Notes: generated by a model from the letters alone, not told the origin. A stretch of 64,000 nt of DNA from Colwellia sp. 12G3 (GCF_002836775.1 NZ_PJAQ01000017.1:434001-498000); one strand, 5' to 3'. Positions 1-8,711 are shown, counted from the first letter of the stretch. A program made the numbers and translations.

Positions 1-100
1 TTCTTCCTGACATAACTTGTTTAAGCAATTTTTTTTGTTCAAAGAATGACTCTTTACTCGCCTTTTGTAGCGCTGCGAACTGTTTAAGATCTATATTCAT
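1..100 (-). CDS. Partial small protein of unknown function (N-terminus only)
   Basis: An open frame begins with ATG at 98-100 on the minus strand and runs off the left edge with no stop. The visible 33 residues start MNIDLKQFAALQKASKES and are rich in Lys, Gln and Leu, suggesting an amphipathic helix. A purine-rich stretch (GGAAGGTT) lies just upstream of the start. It lies downstream of the RraB-like gene on the same strand, with about 100 bp between them, so the two could be co-transcribed. Too little is visible to name a family. Confidence 0.5.
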   Translation of the reverse strand, partial: MNIDLKQFAALQKASKESFFEQKKLLKQVMSGR

Positions 101-203
101 AACCTTCCAAACTCACTAATAATGAAGCCAACAATTTATTCAACGTTAAAAAAGTTGTTAACGTAATACATTGTGGCGGTAATCTATTTAGAACTGGTTA
201 ACG

Positions 204-554
204 CTACTCTACAAAGTAAACACCGTCAAACTGCCCTTTTAATGGTGCGGCGCTTGACTCCAATAACGCTTGATAACTGGCAATATTCTCATAAGTCGCC
301 GGCATTTGTGGATAAGCGGTAATTTCCCAAGGTAAATCGGCATGTGCTTCTGATGGCGTAAAAGACAGTTTTTGATTGTTTTCTAATAATAATTGGCCGA
401 AGTTAAGTGCAAGTTCCTGACTGGGAAATAATATTGAAAATTCAATTTCACGCTCACTAAGTAAATCTTCACCACTTTCTTGCATCTGCCATAGGGTATT
501 GCCAATTTCATCTTCAGGGTAAAGTGCTAAATCACGTGTCATAGTTACTCTCAT
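204..554 (-). CDS. RraB-family protein (putative ribonuclease E inhibitor)
   Basis: This 116-residue protein resembles the RraB family (PF06877), small acidic proteins that bind RNase E and modulate mRNA decay in the cytoplasm. Visible family features are the N-terminal YPEDEIGNTLWQM segment, the SEREIEFSILFPS beta strand, the central PWEITAYPQM and the C-terminal QFDGVYF motif, in the expected order. It is slightly shorter than E. coli RraB and lacks its acidic C-terminal tail, so it may be an RraB-like paralogue. The second Met (residue 5) is a possible alternative start. Fold assignment is fairly secure; RNase E inhibition is inferred. Confidence 0.65.
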   Translation of the reverse strand: MRVTMTRDLALYPEDEIGNTLWQMQESGEDLLSEREIEFSILFPSQELALNFGQLLLENNQKLSFTPSEAHADLPWEITAYPQMPATYENIASYQALLESSAAPLKGQFDGVYFVE

Positions 555-659
555 TTATTTATATTATTGAGGATTATTATCCTCATTTCGATATTTTAGC
601 TTTGCTAAGTGAATAAACCTAGTAAAATAAGTGCAAAGTCCTCGTTACTCATTTGAAAT

Positions 660-1655
660 ATGCCCGTAGATCACAACTGTTCAGACACGCAAGGTCAAAG
701 CCAAACTCAAAGCCAAACTCAAAGCCAGGAAAAGTTTGAATGGCATATTATTATCACAGAGAAATGTGTCGCTGAACAAGAAAACTGTACTGCCATTACA
801 CTATTAGCAAGTTACGGTCATGGGCAGAATATTTCGCTGTCAAAAGCTGAGTTAAAACAAGCAATAAGTAAAGGCGCGTTATGGCTAACGCCCGCTAAAA
901 ACAAGCAACAAACACAACGACTACGTCGGGTAAAGAAACGGTTGTTAGTTGGTGATGAACTGCACTTTTATTTCAATAAAGAAGTGCTATCAGCACCAGT
1001 ACCACAAGCAAAGTTAATTGCCGATTTAACTGAGTACAGTGTTTGGTATAAACCTTACGGTATGCTCTCTCAGGGCTCTAAATGGAGCGATCATTGCACC
1101 ATAGCTCGTTTCGCTCAACAAAACTTACCGAACGAACGCCCGGCCTTTATTGTGCATAGATTAGATAGAGCAGCAACGGGTTTAATTATTGTTGCCCATA
1201 GTAAAAGCGCAGCAAGAGCGCTGTCTCATATGTTTGAGCATCATCAACTAGAAAAGTATTATCACATCATTGTCCATGGAGATCACAATGAAAGGCCTCA
1301 GCCAGAAGTCATAGAAAAGGACGTTGATGGCAAAAGTGCCCGCAGTACCTTTACTTGCTTGGCCTATGATAGCGCTACAGATCGTTCGCTAATAAGAGTA
1401 AAAATAGACAGTGGCAGAAAACATCAAATACGATTACATGCAGCAAGCATTGGTATGCCGGTAGTCGGTGATAGATTGCATGGCGTAGCGGGTATAGATG
1501 AACAGTGTAATTTGCAATTGTGTGCCGTTAGCTTACGTTTTATTTGCCCGCTAGCAGCTGAGATTACCCGAGTAAGTGCTACCCCCCTGATTGAAGAAGA
1601 ACGCTTTTTTGAGTTACCAGAAACGTTAAAGCCTCAGTTATCACTGAGGCTTTAA
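660..1655 (+). CDS. RluA-family RNA pseudouridine synthase
   Basis: This 331-residue protein should isomerise uridine to pseudouridine in rRNA or tRNA. The catalytic motif HRLDRAATGL (about residues 166-175) contains the essential Asp. Other family signatures are VWYKPYGMLSQG before it, a KYYHIIVHG strand after it, and the RKHQIRLHAASIGMPVVGD block near the C-terminus. An S4-like segment (about residues 35-105) precedes the catalytic domain. The first 25 residues are a Gln/Ser/Thr-rich stretch encoded by a 12-bp tandem repeat and no strong ribosome-binding site precedes the annotated ATG, so the true start is uncertain. The target uridine cannot be told from sequence alone. Confidence 0.85.
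   Translation: MPVDHNCSDTQGQSQTQSQTQSQEKFEWHIIITEKCVAEQENCTAITLLASYGHGQNISLSKAELKQAISKGALWLTPAKNKQQTQRLRRVKKRLLVGDELHFYFNKEVLSAPVPQAKLIADLTEYSVWYKPYGMLSQGSKWSDHCTIARFAQQNLPNERPAFIVHRLDRAATGLIIVAHSKSAARALSHMFEHHQLEKYYHIIVHGDHNERPQPEVIEKDVDGKSARSTFTCLAYDSATDRSLIRVKIDSGRKHQIRLHAASIGMPVVGDRLHGVAGIDEQCNLQLCAVSLRFICPLAAEITRVSATPLIEEERFFELPETLKPQLSLRL
695..727 (+). repeat. 12-bp tandem repeat in the N-terminal codons of the pseudouridine synthase gene
   Basis: About 2.7 copies of the unit TCAAAGCCAAAC encode a QSQTQSQTQSQ stretch. The unit is a multiple of three, so copy-number change would alter protein length but keep the frame. Confidence 0.85.
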
Positions 1656-1659
1656 CGTT
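1622..1659. other. Perfect 17-bp hairpin spanning the stop codon of the pseudouridine synthase gene
   Basis: Arms at 1622-1638 and 1643-1659 are perfect complements around a 4-nt loop (TATC). The structure includes the last codons and the TAA stop (1653-1655). There is no T-run on the plus strand, so it is not a textbook intrinsic terminator. It sits between convergent genes and may stop transcription in both directions or protect the 3' end of the mRNA. Confidence 0.7.
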
Positions 1660-1750
1660 ATAACTGAGGTACATATAATTGTTTATAAACGCACTTTATA
1701 ACTTATTTTATAAACTCTTCATAAAAGAGGAAAGCGCGTTAAATAATAGA

Positions 1751-2671
1751 CTAAATGCAGTAGTTAAAATCACTATCTTCAAGTAAAGACAAGCTGTCGC
1801 CAACCAAATCTTTTGTCGCTATCGCTTTTAATAATTCAAGACCAACTTCACGTTGCTCCTTAGTAAGTGCGATGTAGGGTAAGCGAAAGTTCTTAGGCAC
1901 AGCATCTGTCATGATCAAGGCAGTATTGATGGCAATAGGATTAGGCTCACAAAATAGCCACTTCATCAAACCTTGTAAACTATCATTCAACTTAGCTGTT
2001 TCGTCTAAATTGTCTTTATCCATTAATTGGCGCATTAATCCTGGAATGATATTAGAAGTAACAGAAATAACACCATGAGAGCCATGCTCATGACGACCAA
2101 CATAACATTCATCGTCATTACCTGACCAACAAGCAATGCCCTGTTTTTCATAATAGGCGATACGATCATTACCGCCACATTCTTTAACACCAATAAAGTT
2201 TTTATGCTTTGATAAAGGCTCAATAACTGCTGGTATTAGGTCTTGGCCAGTTCTACCCGGTACGTTATAGATAAAAGCAGGACCAATATCAAGCACACGT
2301 TTAAAGTGCTCGCTGACACCTTTAAGTGATGTACGACCATAATAAGGATTAATTTGTAGTGCTGCATCCATACCTATGGCGAAACCATTTTCGGTGGCTT
2401 TTATTGCTTCGCGGGTATTGTTACTGCCCGTGTTACCAACAATAATAAGTTTATCACCAAAATTATGTACACAATGAGCAATAAGCATTAAATGCTCTTC
2501 CCAGCTAAGTAAATGCCCTTCGCCGGTTGTTCCACCAACTACTATGCCGTCTACGCCAGCAGCAATTTGTTGTTTTATTAAGAAATCATACGTTTTTAAA
2601 CAAACCTCTCCTTTTTCAGTATAAGGAGTTTTTACTGCGGTAATTAAACTCGCTGCTTTTAATCGCTTCAT
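1751..2671 (-). CDS. dapA: 4-hydroxy-tetrahydrodipicolinate synthase, plant-like type
   Basis: This 306-residue cytoplasmic enzyme should condense pyruvate with aspartate semialdehyde, the first committed step of diaminopimelate/lysine synthesis. The Schiff-base lysine is K163 in GVKECGGNDR, the catalytic tyrosine is Y135 in FIYNVPGRTGQD, and GGTTGEG (residues 46-52) forms the pyruvate pocket. Segments such as LITAVKTPY, HLLSWEEHLMLI, VGNTGSNNTREAI, WSGNDDEC, GVISVTSN and KWLFCEPNPIAINTAL, plus the C-terminal VGDSLSLLEDSDF tail, match the plant chloroplast enzyme as I know it more closely than E. coli DapA. It is monocistronic between the RluA-family gene and a hypothetical gene. An ordinary dapA elsewhere in the genome is likely but cannot be seen here. 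Confidence 0.85.
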   Translation of the reverse strand: MKRLKAASLITAVKTPYTEKGEVCLKTYDFLIKQQIAAGVDGIVVGGTTGEGHLLSWEEHLMLIAHCVHNFGDKLIIVGNTGSNNTREAIKATENGFAIGMDAALQINPYYGRTSLKGVSEHFKRVLDIGPAFIYNVPGRTGQDLIPAVIEPLSKHKNFIGVKECGGNDRIAYYEKQGIACWSGNDDECYVGRHEHGSHGVISVTSNIIPGLMRQLMDKDNLDETAKLNDSLQGLMKWLFCEPNPIAINTALIMTDAVPKNFRLPYIALTKEQREVGLELLKAIATKDLVGDSLSLLEDSDFNYCI

Positions 2672-2735
2672 TACTTATCTCTAATGCTTTTATTTAACTT
2701 TAATTAAGGTAAATTACAAATTCTTGCCGAACATT

Positions 2736-3128
2736 CTAACAATGACCGGGGGTATCAACAACCCGTCTCATGATATATTCTTCATTCGTTAGCCTATGTT
2801 GATAATGGAAGACTTGATGATCCAACGCTAATACCGTATATGCCTGATAGTTATCATCATTATTTAAGTCTGCTGCATAGAGTTCATCATTAATGAGTTC
2901 ATTTTTAGTGAGTGTAAAGTGAATGTCACCAACAAGTCCCCAATCACCTAACTCGGTAATTTGCTCAATAACTTCACCTTTTATACCCAGTGTTATAAAA
3001 GTAAACTCAAAACTACCATCACCACTAAGTTCAGCATATTCAATGGTTTCATTGCCTTGTTCATCAATATCATTTCGAAACCAGCGGCCAAAAAGCAACG
3101 CTCGAGGGTACATAGTTTTACTCACCAT
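2736..3128 (-). CDS. Conserved hypothetical protein, 130 aa
   Basis: I do not recognise this family. The protein is acidic, predicted mostly beta-stranded, and has no signal peptide or membrane segment. It begins with a LFGRWFRND motif and continues with alternating polar and hydrophobic strands (SFEFTFITLGIKGEV, DIHFTLTKNE, AYTVLALDHQVFHYQHR), which suggests a small beta-barrel or lipocalin-like fold. An AAGGAAAACA element precedes the ATG. It is separated from dapA by about 65 bp on the same strand and may share its transcript. Confidence 0.6.
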   Translation of the reverse strand: MVSKTMYPRALLFGRWFRNDIDEQGNETIEYAELSGDGSFEFTFITLGIKGEVIEQITELGDWGLVGDIHFTLTKNELINDELYAADLNNDDNYQAYTVLALDHQVFHYQHRLTNEEYIMRRVVDTPGHC

Positions 3129-3184
3129 TGTTTTCCTTAGATTTTGCTATGTGGAATTATAATTTTAAGTTATTACTTAGTAAT

Positions 3185-3217
3185 AAAAAACCACAAGCCT
3201 TGTTAACAAGCTTGTGG
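3185..3217 (-). terminator. Intrinsic terminator of the DUF4097 gene
   Basis: Arms CCACAAGC (3191-3198) and GCTTGTGG (3210-3217) form a stem with additional pairing inside. On the minus strand it is followed by six Ts (3190-3185). It lies downstream of the gene whose stop is at 3300. Confidence 0.75.
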
Positions 3218-3299
3218 TTATATTAATGTAAAAAGTGGGCATATGAAAAGTTATTCTATTTATCCGACCTCATCAATGCGTATTACCCGAATACTACTG

Positions 3300-4076
3300 C
3301 TATTCACTTGTTAACACCTTAATGCTGCCATTGACACTTTCTAAATTTATTTTACTGCCACCATTACCGATTTTTCCACGTAGGTTATGACCAGAAAAGA
3401 AATTCTTTTTAGTTTCTAGTCCATAAGCAGTCTTAATACTTCCATGCATTGTATCTACAGTAATATCGGCATTAATGTTTTCAGGAAGGTACAATTTAAT
3501 ACTACCATTAACGGTTTCAAGTTCGATGTTATTAAAGCTAGTAGCCTCTTGGGTGTAGACAACATCTACGCTGCCATTAACAGAACTAATTCTACTATCG
3601 CCGCTTAAACCACTCGCCTTTACAGACCCATTAACCACTTCTGCTTCAACTTCTCCACTGATATCTCGAATAATTAAACTACCGTTAATAAGTTCGATAT
3701 CAAGTAAATTTGAATCTGCAGGTAACCATACTTGGTAATCAACTTTAGCCGACTGTATATTTTGGCGATAGCCATTCTCTTTATAATTGGTACTTACCGT
3801 TACCTTCTGTCCATCTTGAGTCATGTTAATGGTCACGTCATCACGAGATTCCTGAGTATTAGCGCTAACATTTGCCAACACTTTAATATTACGTTGTGAC
3901 CAACTCTTAATGGTGACAGTGCCATTAATATTATTTAGGCTAAAGTCACTTTGGCTTGTTACCGAAAAAGATTGTGCTATTTCTTCATTAATTTGTGCTG
4001 ATACTTGCAAGCTCAACAGATTAAACGAGGTGAACATTACTAAACTTAACAGACTGTTTTTAATTACTTTACTCAT
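3300..4076 (-). CDS. Exported DUF4097-type beta-repeat protein
   Basis: This 258-residue protein has a Sec signal peptide (residues 1-28; hydrophobic core LLSLVMFTSFNLLSL, cleavage near VSA-QI) and no lipobox, so it should be periplasmic. The mature part consists of short beta-strand repeats with a recurrent VNGSVK / LNGSI motif about every 20 residues (for example INGSLII, VNGSVKASG, VNGSVDVVY, VNGSIKLYL, MHGSIKT, VNGSIKVL). This is typical of the DUF4097/adhesin-like beta-solenoid families (PF13345, PF13349). Biochemical function is unknown. It is divergent from cinA. Confidence 0.8.
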   Translation of the reverse strand: MSKVIKNSLLSLVMFTSFNLLSLQVSAQINEEIAQSFSVTSQSDFSLNNINGTVTIKSWSQRNIKVLANVSANTQESRDDVTINMTQDGQKVTVSTNYKENGYRQNIQSAKVDYQVWLPADSNLLDIELINGSLIIRDISGEVEAEVVNGSVKASGLSGDSRISSVNGSVDVVYTQEATSFNNIELETVNGSIKLYLPENINADITVDTMHGSIKTAYGLETKKNFFSGHNLRGKIGNGGSKINLESVNGSIKVLTSE

Positions 4077-4186
4077 TATTTATTCCCTATGTTTTAATTA
4101 TTGTTACCTTCACAAAAAAATTAGATGTAAGTTTAGCTAAAAAGGTTTAAATTTATCGACAAATAAACCATTTAGGAAAGTGAACG

Positions 4187-5485
4187 ATGTCAGCACCGAA
4201 AGTACAGTTATTATTAACAGGTAATGAGTTGATGACTGGAGATATTGTTGACAGTAATTCAGCCATGATGGCACAAGTACTCAAAGGTATTGGACTTGGT
4301 GTTAATCGCAAAGTAACTGTTGCTGATGATTTAGCGCTACTTGTCAGTGAAATAACTTATATGGCGAGTACAAGTGACATCTTAATTATTAATGGTGGCT
4401 TAGGGCCGACAGTCGATGACTTAACGGCACAAGCGTTAGCGCTTGCTATAGGAGAAGAGTTAGGCCAGCACCCTCTAGCGCTTGCGCATTTAACCCGCTG
4501 GTGTCAGCAACGAGGCGCTGAGTTAAATGCTCCCAACCTCAAACAAGCCATATTACCTATGAGTTGCCAAATAATAGCGAACAGAAGTGGTAGTGCAGTT
4601 GGTTTTTCAGTACGCTATAAAAATTGTGATATTTACTGTACTCCAGGTGTTCCTCATGAGCTAAAAACAATGCTTAGAGAGCAAATAGTACCTGCTATCT
4701 CTAAAAATTTACCGACGGATTTGATCACAGATATTACTCGTTTGCAGGTGTTTGGTCTTGGTGAGTCTAGTTTACAAAAAATAATTAATGAGCAACTCCC
4801 GCACTGGCCAACAGCAATTGAATTAGGCTTCCGAGCCGGTATACCGTTACTTGAAGTAAAATTAACAATAAACACTAAGCAAGGCTTAGCGCTTAAACCC
4901 TTATGGAAAAAGAAGCTAGCCAACGTCCTTGGTGATCACTTAATCGCTGAAATTAAAGGAAAACCCAAAGCTCTTGCTGAACACCTTCTTAACCAATTAC
5001 AGCAGAAAAACCTAAAGATAACTACGGCAGAGTCATGCACTGGTGGTCTAATTGCCAGTAAATTGACTGAGATTAGCGGTTCGTCGATAAGTTTTGAAGC
5101 AGGTTTTGTCACCTATAGTAACGAAATGAAGACAGCTATGCTGGATGTCCCCGTTCGTCTTTTTGAGCAATATGGCGCGGTAAGTGAAGCAGTAGTTATT
5201 GCCATGGCAAAAGGCTCTTTAGTAAAATCGAACGCTGATCTGACTATTGCTGTTTCCGGGGTTGCGGGTCCTGACGGAGGAAGTGATGATAAGCCTGTAG
5301 GCACCGTATGGTTCGCTTGGGGCAGTATTGATAATATTAAAACGCAATGTTTACTCTTACCTTACAACAGACATCAATTTCAGCAATTTGTCGCAGCGAT
5401 TGGCTTAGACTTACTTCGTCGTTTTCAGCAAAATACAACAACAATACCAAATTATATAACAGAAAGAGCCTTTTCTGCTCAGTAA
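4187..5485 (+). CDS. cinA: CinA: nicotinamide-nucleotide amidohydrolase / competence-damage protein
   Basis: This 432-residue two-domain protein has an N-terminal molybdopterin-binding-like COG1058 domain (residues 1-170, GGLGPTVDDLT motif) and a C-terminal PncC domain (about 265-425) with the catalytic-serine motif ESCTGGLIASKLT and GVAGPDGGS. The C-terminal domain deamidates nicotinamide mononucleotide to recycle pyridine nucleotides; the N-terminal domain hydrolyses ADP-ribose in characterised members. An AGGAAAG ribosome-binding site lies 8 bp before ATG. Full length is typical. It appears monocistronic. Confidence 0.92.
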   Translation: MSAPKVQLLLTGNELMTGDIVDSNSAMMAQVLKGIGLGVNRKVTVADDLALLVSEITYMASTSDILIINGGLGPTVDDLTAQALALAIGEELGQHPLALAHLTRWCQQRGAELNAPNLKQAILPMSCQIIANRSGSAVGFSVRYKNCDIYCTPGVPHELKTMLREQIVPAISKNLPTDLITDITRLQVFGLGESSLQKIINEQLPHWPTAIELGFRAGIPLLEVKLTINTKQGLALKPLWKKKLANVLGDHLIAEIKGKPKALAEHLLNQLQQKNLKITTAESCTGGLIASKLTEISGSSISFEAGFVTYSNEMKTAMLDVPVRLFEQYGAVSEAVVIAMAKGSLVKSNADLTIAVSGVAGPDGGSDDKPVGTVWFAWGSIDNIKTQCLLLPYNRHQFQQFVAAIGLDLLRRFQQNTTTIPNYITERAFSAQ

Positions 5486-5640
5486 GTGTTAATAAACATA
5501 GATAAAACATTAACAAAATATGAACTAGAATAAGAATATAAGCGATTAACTCTCTGCTTAGTCATTGCTTAGTTTAGTAAAAATTTATATATTAAGACTA
5601 ATAAATAATAGAAACAATAAATTTATATCAGGAGCTTATT

Positions 5641-5967
5641 TTGATAGAGAAAAATTTTATAACTAGCGGTCGTAATACCGTTATTCACAAAATAAAAAAA
5701 TTCGACTTACTTATAATCAATGGTGATAAAGTCGTTGTTATTGTTAGTCATCGTGGCATAGGCGTTTATAAAGGTGAGATCCCAGAAAAACGTTCAATTG
5801 CTAAAAAAGCCTACCAAGATATTGTTGATATTTCGTCTTCTGAATTATTCGGTGAAGAAAAAACACTATTATTTGTGCAAGCGCTTGATGGCATAGAGTA
5901 TAAAATAGATTACTCTAAAGAAGGCACTAATAGCTTTATCAAAATACATCAAAATCATTATATGTAA
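5641..5967 (+). CDS. Hypothetical protein, 108 aa, TTG start
   Basis: I do not recognise this protein. The TTG start at 5641 is supported by CAGGAGCT 8 bp upstream. The product is basic at the N-terminus, mixed alpha/beta, with a hydrophobic strand VVVIVSHRGIGVYKG and no signal peptide. It sits 100 bp upstream of the FapA-domain gene and is probably cytoplasmic. Its co-orientation suggests a possible functional link with fapA, but nothing in the sequence proves it. Confidence 0.6.
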   Translation: MIEKNFITSGRNTVIHKIKKFDLLIINGDKVVVIVSHRGIGVYKGEIPEKRSIAKKAYQDIVDISSSELFGEEKTLLFVQALDGIEYKIDYSKEGTNSFIKIHQNHYM

Positions 5968-6015
5968 CATAGCGTTTAAATTACACAATAATAATAATTA
6001 TAAAAAAGAACAGCA

Positions 6016-6059
6016 CCTACCGTTACTTGGCTCAGCAGTACTTAACGGTTAGGGGGGAG
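6016..6059 (+). promoter_or_regulatory. Leader hairpin abutting a strong Shine-Dalgarno sequence before the FapA-domain gene
   Basis: CCTACCGTTA (6016-6025) can pair with TAACGGTTAGG (6042-6052) with one bulge. The 3' arm runs into AGGGGGGAG (6051-6059), the very strong ribosome-binding site of the start at 6068. Folding could restrict ribosome access, but a role is not shown. Confidence 0.4.
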
Positions 6060-6067
6060 CCTTTGCA

Positions 6068-7756
6068 ATGACCAAAGCCAGTTTAGTCAGTAATAATAAA
6101 AACAATATTGATTTAGTCTTAGAGCCTATCAAAGGTGGTGAGACCATCTCAGCCTTGAGTATCAAAGAACTAATTGACGCATCAGAATTTACAACACTTC
6201 GCATTAATAACGGTAATGTTAAAAATTCTGTTGCTGAGCTAGATGATATTTTAAAACCTCTGCAAGATAACCAAACAGGCAGAACTATTCGCTATCAAGT
6301 ACTAGAACGCGTTGATGCGACAATTAAAATAACAATCGAATCTGATGAAATGGAGGCGACTGCTGAAATAACTAGCGCTCAAGGTGGTAAACATCTATCG
6401 GCAAAGGCTATCTTAACAGCAGCGCAAGAAGCCGGTGTAAAAAAGGGTTTTAGTAAAGAACATTTAATTCAGCTTGCACAACTTGCCGCCAAAGAAGCAC
6501 CTAATACCCAGGTAAATATGCAAATTGCAACGGGTAAAATTGCGATTAATGGTAAAGACGCCTTAATAAAGCCTTTAGTAGAAAGTGCACAAACAAGAAT
6601 CCTAAAGCCTAAAAAACAAGAAGACGGTAGTGTCGACATGCGTGATTTAGGCGATATTATCTGTGTAAAAGTAGGCGACCCACTCGCTAAAAAAGTGCCT
6701 CTAACGCAGGGTATACAAGGCTATACAGTTACAGCCACCCCGCTATCACCAGAACCCGGCAATGATGTTGAACTCGTCGCTGGCGAAGGTACCAATATAA
6801 GTCCGAAAGATACTAACATTCTGATTTCTCAAAAAGTTGGCTTACCTAAACTCATTAATAACGGTATGGAAGTTGATGAGATTTATAAGATTAAAAATGT
6901 CAATGTTGCCACTGGCAATATCAACTTTACTGGCAGTGTTATTATTGATGGTGATGTTACTGAAGGTATGAAGGTCACTGCTTCAGGTGATATTACTGTG
7001 GGTGGTTTTGTTGAATCAGCAACCCTAGAGTCAGGGGGTGACATAACGATTTCTGGTGGTATTATTGGCCGAAAACACGATATTGAAAAAACACATATTA
7101 CCGACATCACCATGAGTGTAAACATCAATGCCAAAGGAAGTATTTATGCCAAATATGGTCAATATGCCCAAATCACCTGTGGCCAAGATGTCCGTATTGA
7201 AAACCAATTACTACACAGTATTTTAGATATAAATGGCCGACTTTGGATTGGAAAAAGTGAACAAGCTAACGGAAAACTTATTGGTGGATATACTAAAGCA
7301 GGCACTTCTGTCCATGCTGGTATGATTGGAGCAACAGCAGGTAGTAATACTATTGTTAACTTTGAGCATAAGATACTCAAATTTAAAGATGAAATTCATC
7401 AAGTAGACATTCTACTTAAAGTAGAGTCTGATAAAACCAACGAATTGAAAGCTGCTATCAATAAATTAAATAAATTGCCTAAAGATAAAGCAAAACCTGA
7501 ATTATTAGCCAAGATAATGCCAACTTACCAATATCATGCAAATCAAATGGGTGAATTCCTTAATGAAAAAGAGGCCCTTGAAAACAGTCTCCAAGAATAC
7601 ATGGCCAGTGTTTATATTGAAGCAACAGAGAAGCTCTTTCATGGCGTTGAGCTAATTGTTGGTGATTTTAATGATAGGTCTCGCCGCGAATATGGTCCGA
7701 GTAAAATGATATACCGAGAACGGAAAATATTGATTGATGCAATAGTGAATACTTAA
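6068..7756 (+). CDS. FapA / DUF342 family protein
   Basis: This 562-residue cytoplasmic protein belongs to the DUF342/FapA family (PF03961, COG1315). Visible features are an N-terminal alpha/beta part (about 1-190), a central right-handed beta-helix (about 250-420) with repeated short strands such as GSVIIDGDVTEGMKVTASGDITVGGFVESATLESGGD, given here only in outline, and a C-terminal coiled-coil (about 435-515) with heptad Lys/Leu/Glu. Family members scaffold or regulate polar assembly, for example FapA with flagellar regulator FlhF in Vibrio. No flagellar genes are nearby, so the partner is unknown. It is followed by the DUF2884 gene after 5 bp, indicating an operon. Confidence 0.8.
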   Translation: MTKASLVSNNKNNIDLVLEPIKGGETISALSIKELIDASEFTTLRINNGNVKNSVAELDDILKPLQDNQTGRTIRYQVLERVDATIKITIESDEMEATAEITSAQGGKHLSAKAILTAAQEAGVKKGFSKEHLIQLAQLAAKEAPNTQVNMQIATGKIAINGKDALIKPLVESAQTRILKPKKQEDGSVDMRDLGDIICVKVGDPLAKKVPLTQGIQGYTVTATPLSPEPGNDVELVAGEGTNISPKDTNILISQKVGLPKLINNGMEVDEIYKIKNVNVATGNINFTGSVIIDGDVTEGMKVTASGDITVGGFVESATLESGGDITISGGIIGRKHDIEKTHITDITMSVNINAKGSIYAKYGQYAQITCGQDVRIENQLLHSILDINGRLWIGKSEQANGKLIGGYTKAGTSVHAGMIGATAGSNTIVNFEHKILKFKDEIHQVDILLKVESDKTNELKAAINKLNKLPKDKAKPELLAKIMPTYQYHANQMGEFLNEKEALENSLQEYMASVYIEATEKLFHGVELIVGDFNDRSRREYGPSKMIYRERKILIDAIVNT

Positions 7757-7761
7757 CAGCT

Positions 7762-8562
7762 ATGGCTAACATTTCAAAGCTTAAGTACTGTTCATTCTTT
7801 TTAGCAACCTTACCTTTTTATCAACAAGCATATGCGCAACAATGCTCTATTAACCTTAATTACGGGGTCATTATTGACCCAAAACACATCCGTATTGTTG
7901 ATAAAGGTAAGACAAGAGTACAAATCAATAATACCAAACAACTTTTTATCCGAGGCAGAGAGATATCTTTATCTCCCGAACAACAACAGCTATTAAGTAA
8001 TTTTAGTGTTGGTATTCGACAGCAAGTACCTGAAATTGTCTCTATTGCTATTGAAGGCGTCGATATTGGATTAAAAGCAGTGAACGAAGTAGTTGCCGGT
8101 TTAACCGGTGAAAACAGTGCCTCACAACAAAAAGTACAGGCCAAGTTTGATGAGCTGAAGTGGCGAATACGTGCCCGTTTCAATCAAAGTGCTAATAATT
8201 ATTACATTGCGCCACAAGACTTAAATGATTTTGATGAAATGTTTACCGGTGAATTTGAACAAGAGATTGAAGCAATAATATCAAATTCTCTGGGCACAAT
8301 ATTAGAGGCGGTTGGTCAATCAATTCTAGCAGACGATAACAATACTGAATACGTTGGTGAAACTCGAATAGCTACTTTTGACAAACGTTTAACAACTATT
8401 AGTAATGGCTTAGAGTTACAGGTAGCACAAAGAGCGAAAGCATTAGATAAAAAAGCAGCACTATTTTGTCAGGAACTCACTCACTTAGATGAACTTGAAG
8501 CAGAGCTTCACCAGGCCATACCGGCATTAAAAGATTATAATCTAATAGAAACACTTAACTAA
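7762..8562 (+). CDS. Exported DUF2884 (YggN-like) protein
   Basis: This 266-residue protein has a Sec signal peptide (residues 1-25, cleavage after AYA) and resembles the DUF2884 family typified by E. coli YggN. Features include a conserved Cys right after cleavage (QQCSINLNYGV), a VQINNTKQLFIRGREISLSPEQQQLL segment paralleling the YggN N-terminal half, a central amphipathic helix region, and a late Cys (LFCQEL). Two cysteines at the ends of the domain may form a disulfide in the periplasm. Function is unknown. It starts 5 bp after the FapA-domain gene, so the two are almost certainly co-transcribed. Confidence 0.75.
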   Translation: MANISKLKYCSFFLATLPFYQQAYAQQCSINLNYGVIIDPKHIRIVDKGKTRVQINNTKQLFIRGREISLSPEQQQLLSNFSVGIRQQVPEIVSIAIEGVDIGLKAVNEVVAGLTGENSASQQKVQAKFDELKWRIRARFNQSANNYYIAPQDLNDFDEMFTGEFEQEIEAIISNSLGTILEAVGQSILADDNNTEYVGETRIATFDKRLTTISNGLELQVAQRAKALDKKAALFCQELTHLDELEAELHQAIPALKDYNLIETLN

Positions 8563-8639
8563 AAACTATTCTATTCCCACTTGTACTTTATAACTAACTT
8601 AGCGCTTGCCAGCTTTAATTTATTGCCTCCTATAAATAA

Positions 8640-8675
8640 AAAACCCAAGCCACTCAATAGAGTATCTTGGGTTTT
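8640..8675. terminator. Bidirectional terminator between DUF2884 and ETF-QO genes
   Basis: A perfect 10-bp stem AAAACCCAAG (8640-8649) / CTTGGGTTTT (8666-8675) is flanked by A/T runs on both sides and lies between convergent genes. Confidence 0.85.
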
Positions 8676-8711
8676 AAAAAGAACAATTAACTAATTATTA
8701 TCTGAACCATA

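Noticed and set aside
695..727. Possible phase-variable tandem repeat in the pseudouridine synthase gene
   Set aside because: The 12-bp unit keeps the reading frame, so copy-number changes could not switch the gene off.
4861..4905. AGCGCTT sequence in cinA and similar fragments inside coding regions as LacI operators
   Set aside because: Only the core half-matches; the flanking TGTA/TACA arms are absent and the sites are within coding sequence.
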